NCBI GenBank assembly: GCA_902803725.1 | Contig: CADCRD010000171.1 | Location: 1 to 15,246 of the forward strand | Direction of reading: 5' to 3' | DNA: 15,246 nt | Origin: an uncultured Eubacteriales bacterium | GTDB taxonomy: Bacteria > Bacillota > Clostridia > Peptostreptococcales > Anaerovoracaceae | In this document: piece after piece, positions 15,237 to 15,246 of the stretch | How positions within the stretch are numbered: position 1 is the stretch's first letter | Layout of the letters: the number at the start of each line of letters is the position of its first letter | The notes under the pieces: generated by a model | Databases searched by the model: none | What the model was told of the DNA's origin: nothing | Seen by the model: the letters and a program-made list of their open reading frames with translations, nothing else | Translations under genes and position numbers: made by a program

Positions 15237-15246
15237 GATCAGGCTG

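Overview
The window reads as chromosomal DNA of an anaerobic, Gram-positive-type bacterium, most likely class Clostridia (Bacillota). The evidence is an oxygen-sensitive class III ribonucleotide reductase, a flavodiiron O2/NO reductase, an iron-type alcohol dehydrogenase, strong AGGAGG-type ribosome binding sites before nearly every gene, sigma-A-like promoters and a lipobox lipoprotein. Genus cannot be fixed from this sequence. No rRNA, tRNA, CRISPR array, insertion sequence, phage gene or integrase is visible. It looks like ordinary chromosome with a few unusual proteins rather than a mobile island.

Layout. 1-918 (+): a PHP-domain phosphoesterase. 919-2571 (-): a cardiolipin synthase whose stop codon abuts that of the PHP gene. 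2572-2877: a divergent promoter region. 2878-7487 (+): four same-strand genes, namely a YczE-like membrane protein, a COG2509-type FAD protein, an iron-containing alcohol dehydrogenase and a cation diffusion facilitator. The first two are probably one transcription unit; the others may be read through. 7488-7702: an extended -10 promoter and a foldable leader. 7703-10121 (+): flavodiiron protein FprA followed by a CofE-like (F420-0:glutamate ligase family) protein, closed by a strong intrinsic terminator. 10299-10973 (+): a PAP2-family membrane protein, convergent with 11020-12411 (-), a lipoprotein. 12412-12833: a 422-bp AT-rich divergent region with two perfect inverted repeats, a near-consensus promoter and an NrdR-like operator. 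12834-15236 (+): anaerobic ribonucleoside-triphosphate reductase nrdD; the window ends 10 bases later, where nrdG would be expected.

The most unusual item is the lipoprotein at 11020-12411. It aligns by eye along its whole length with PepD-type M20/M28-clan aminoacyl-histidine dipeptidases, yet every metal-ligand and catalytic position I can place is substituted. It therefore appears to be an exported, lipid-anchored pseudo-peptidase. The second point of interest is the pairing of fprA with a cofE-like gene, because archaeal FprA is an F420H2 oxidase while this operon shows no other F420 gene. Also notable are the NrdR-type control of nrdD, a CDF transporter with two cytoplasmic domains and an Asn/Asp metal site, and several unexplained intergenic repeats and hairpins.

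Functionally the genes combine oxygen/NO defence (FprA), anaerobic dNTP synthesis (NrdD), metal export (CDF), fermentation redox balance (Fe-ADH) and envelope lipid chemistry (Cls, PAP2). Family calls rest on motifs recalled from memory, not on database searches.
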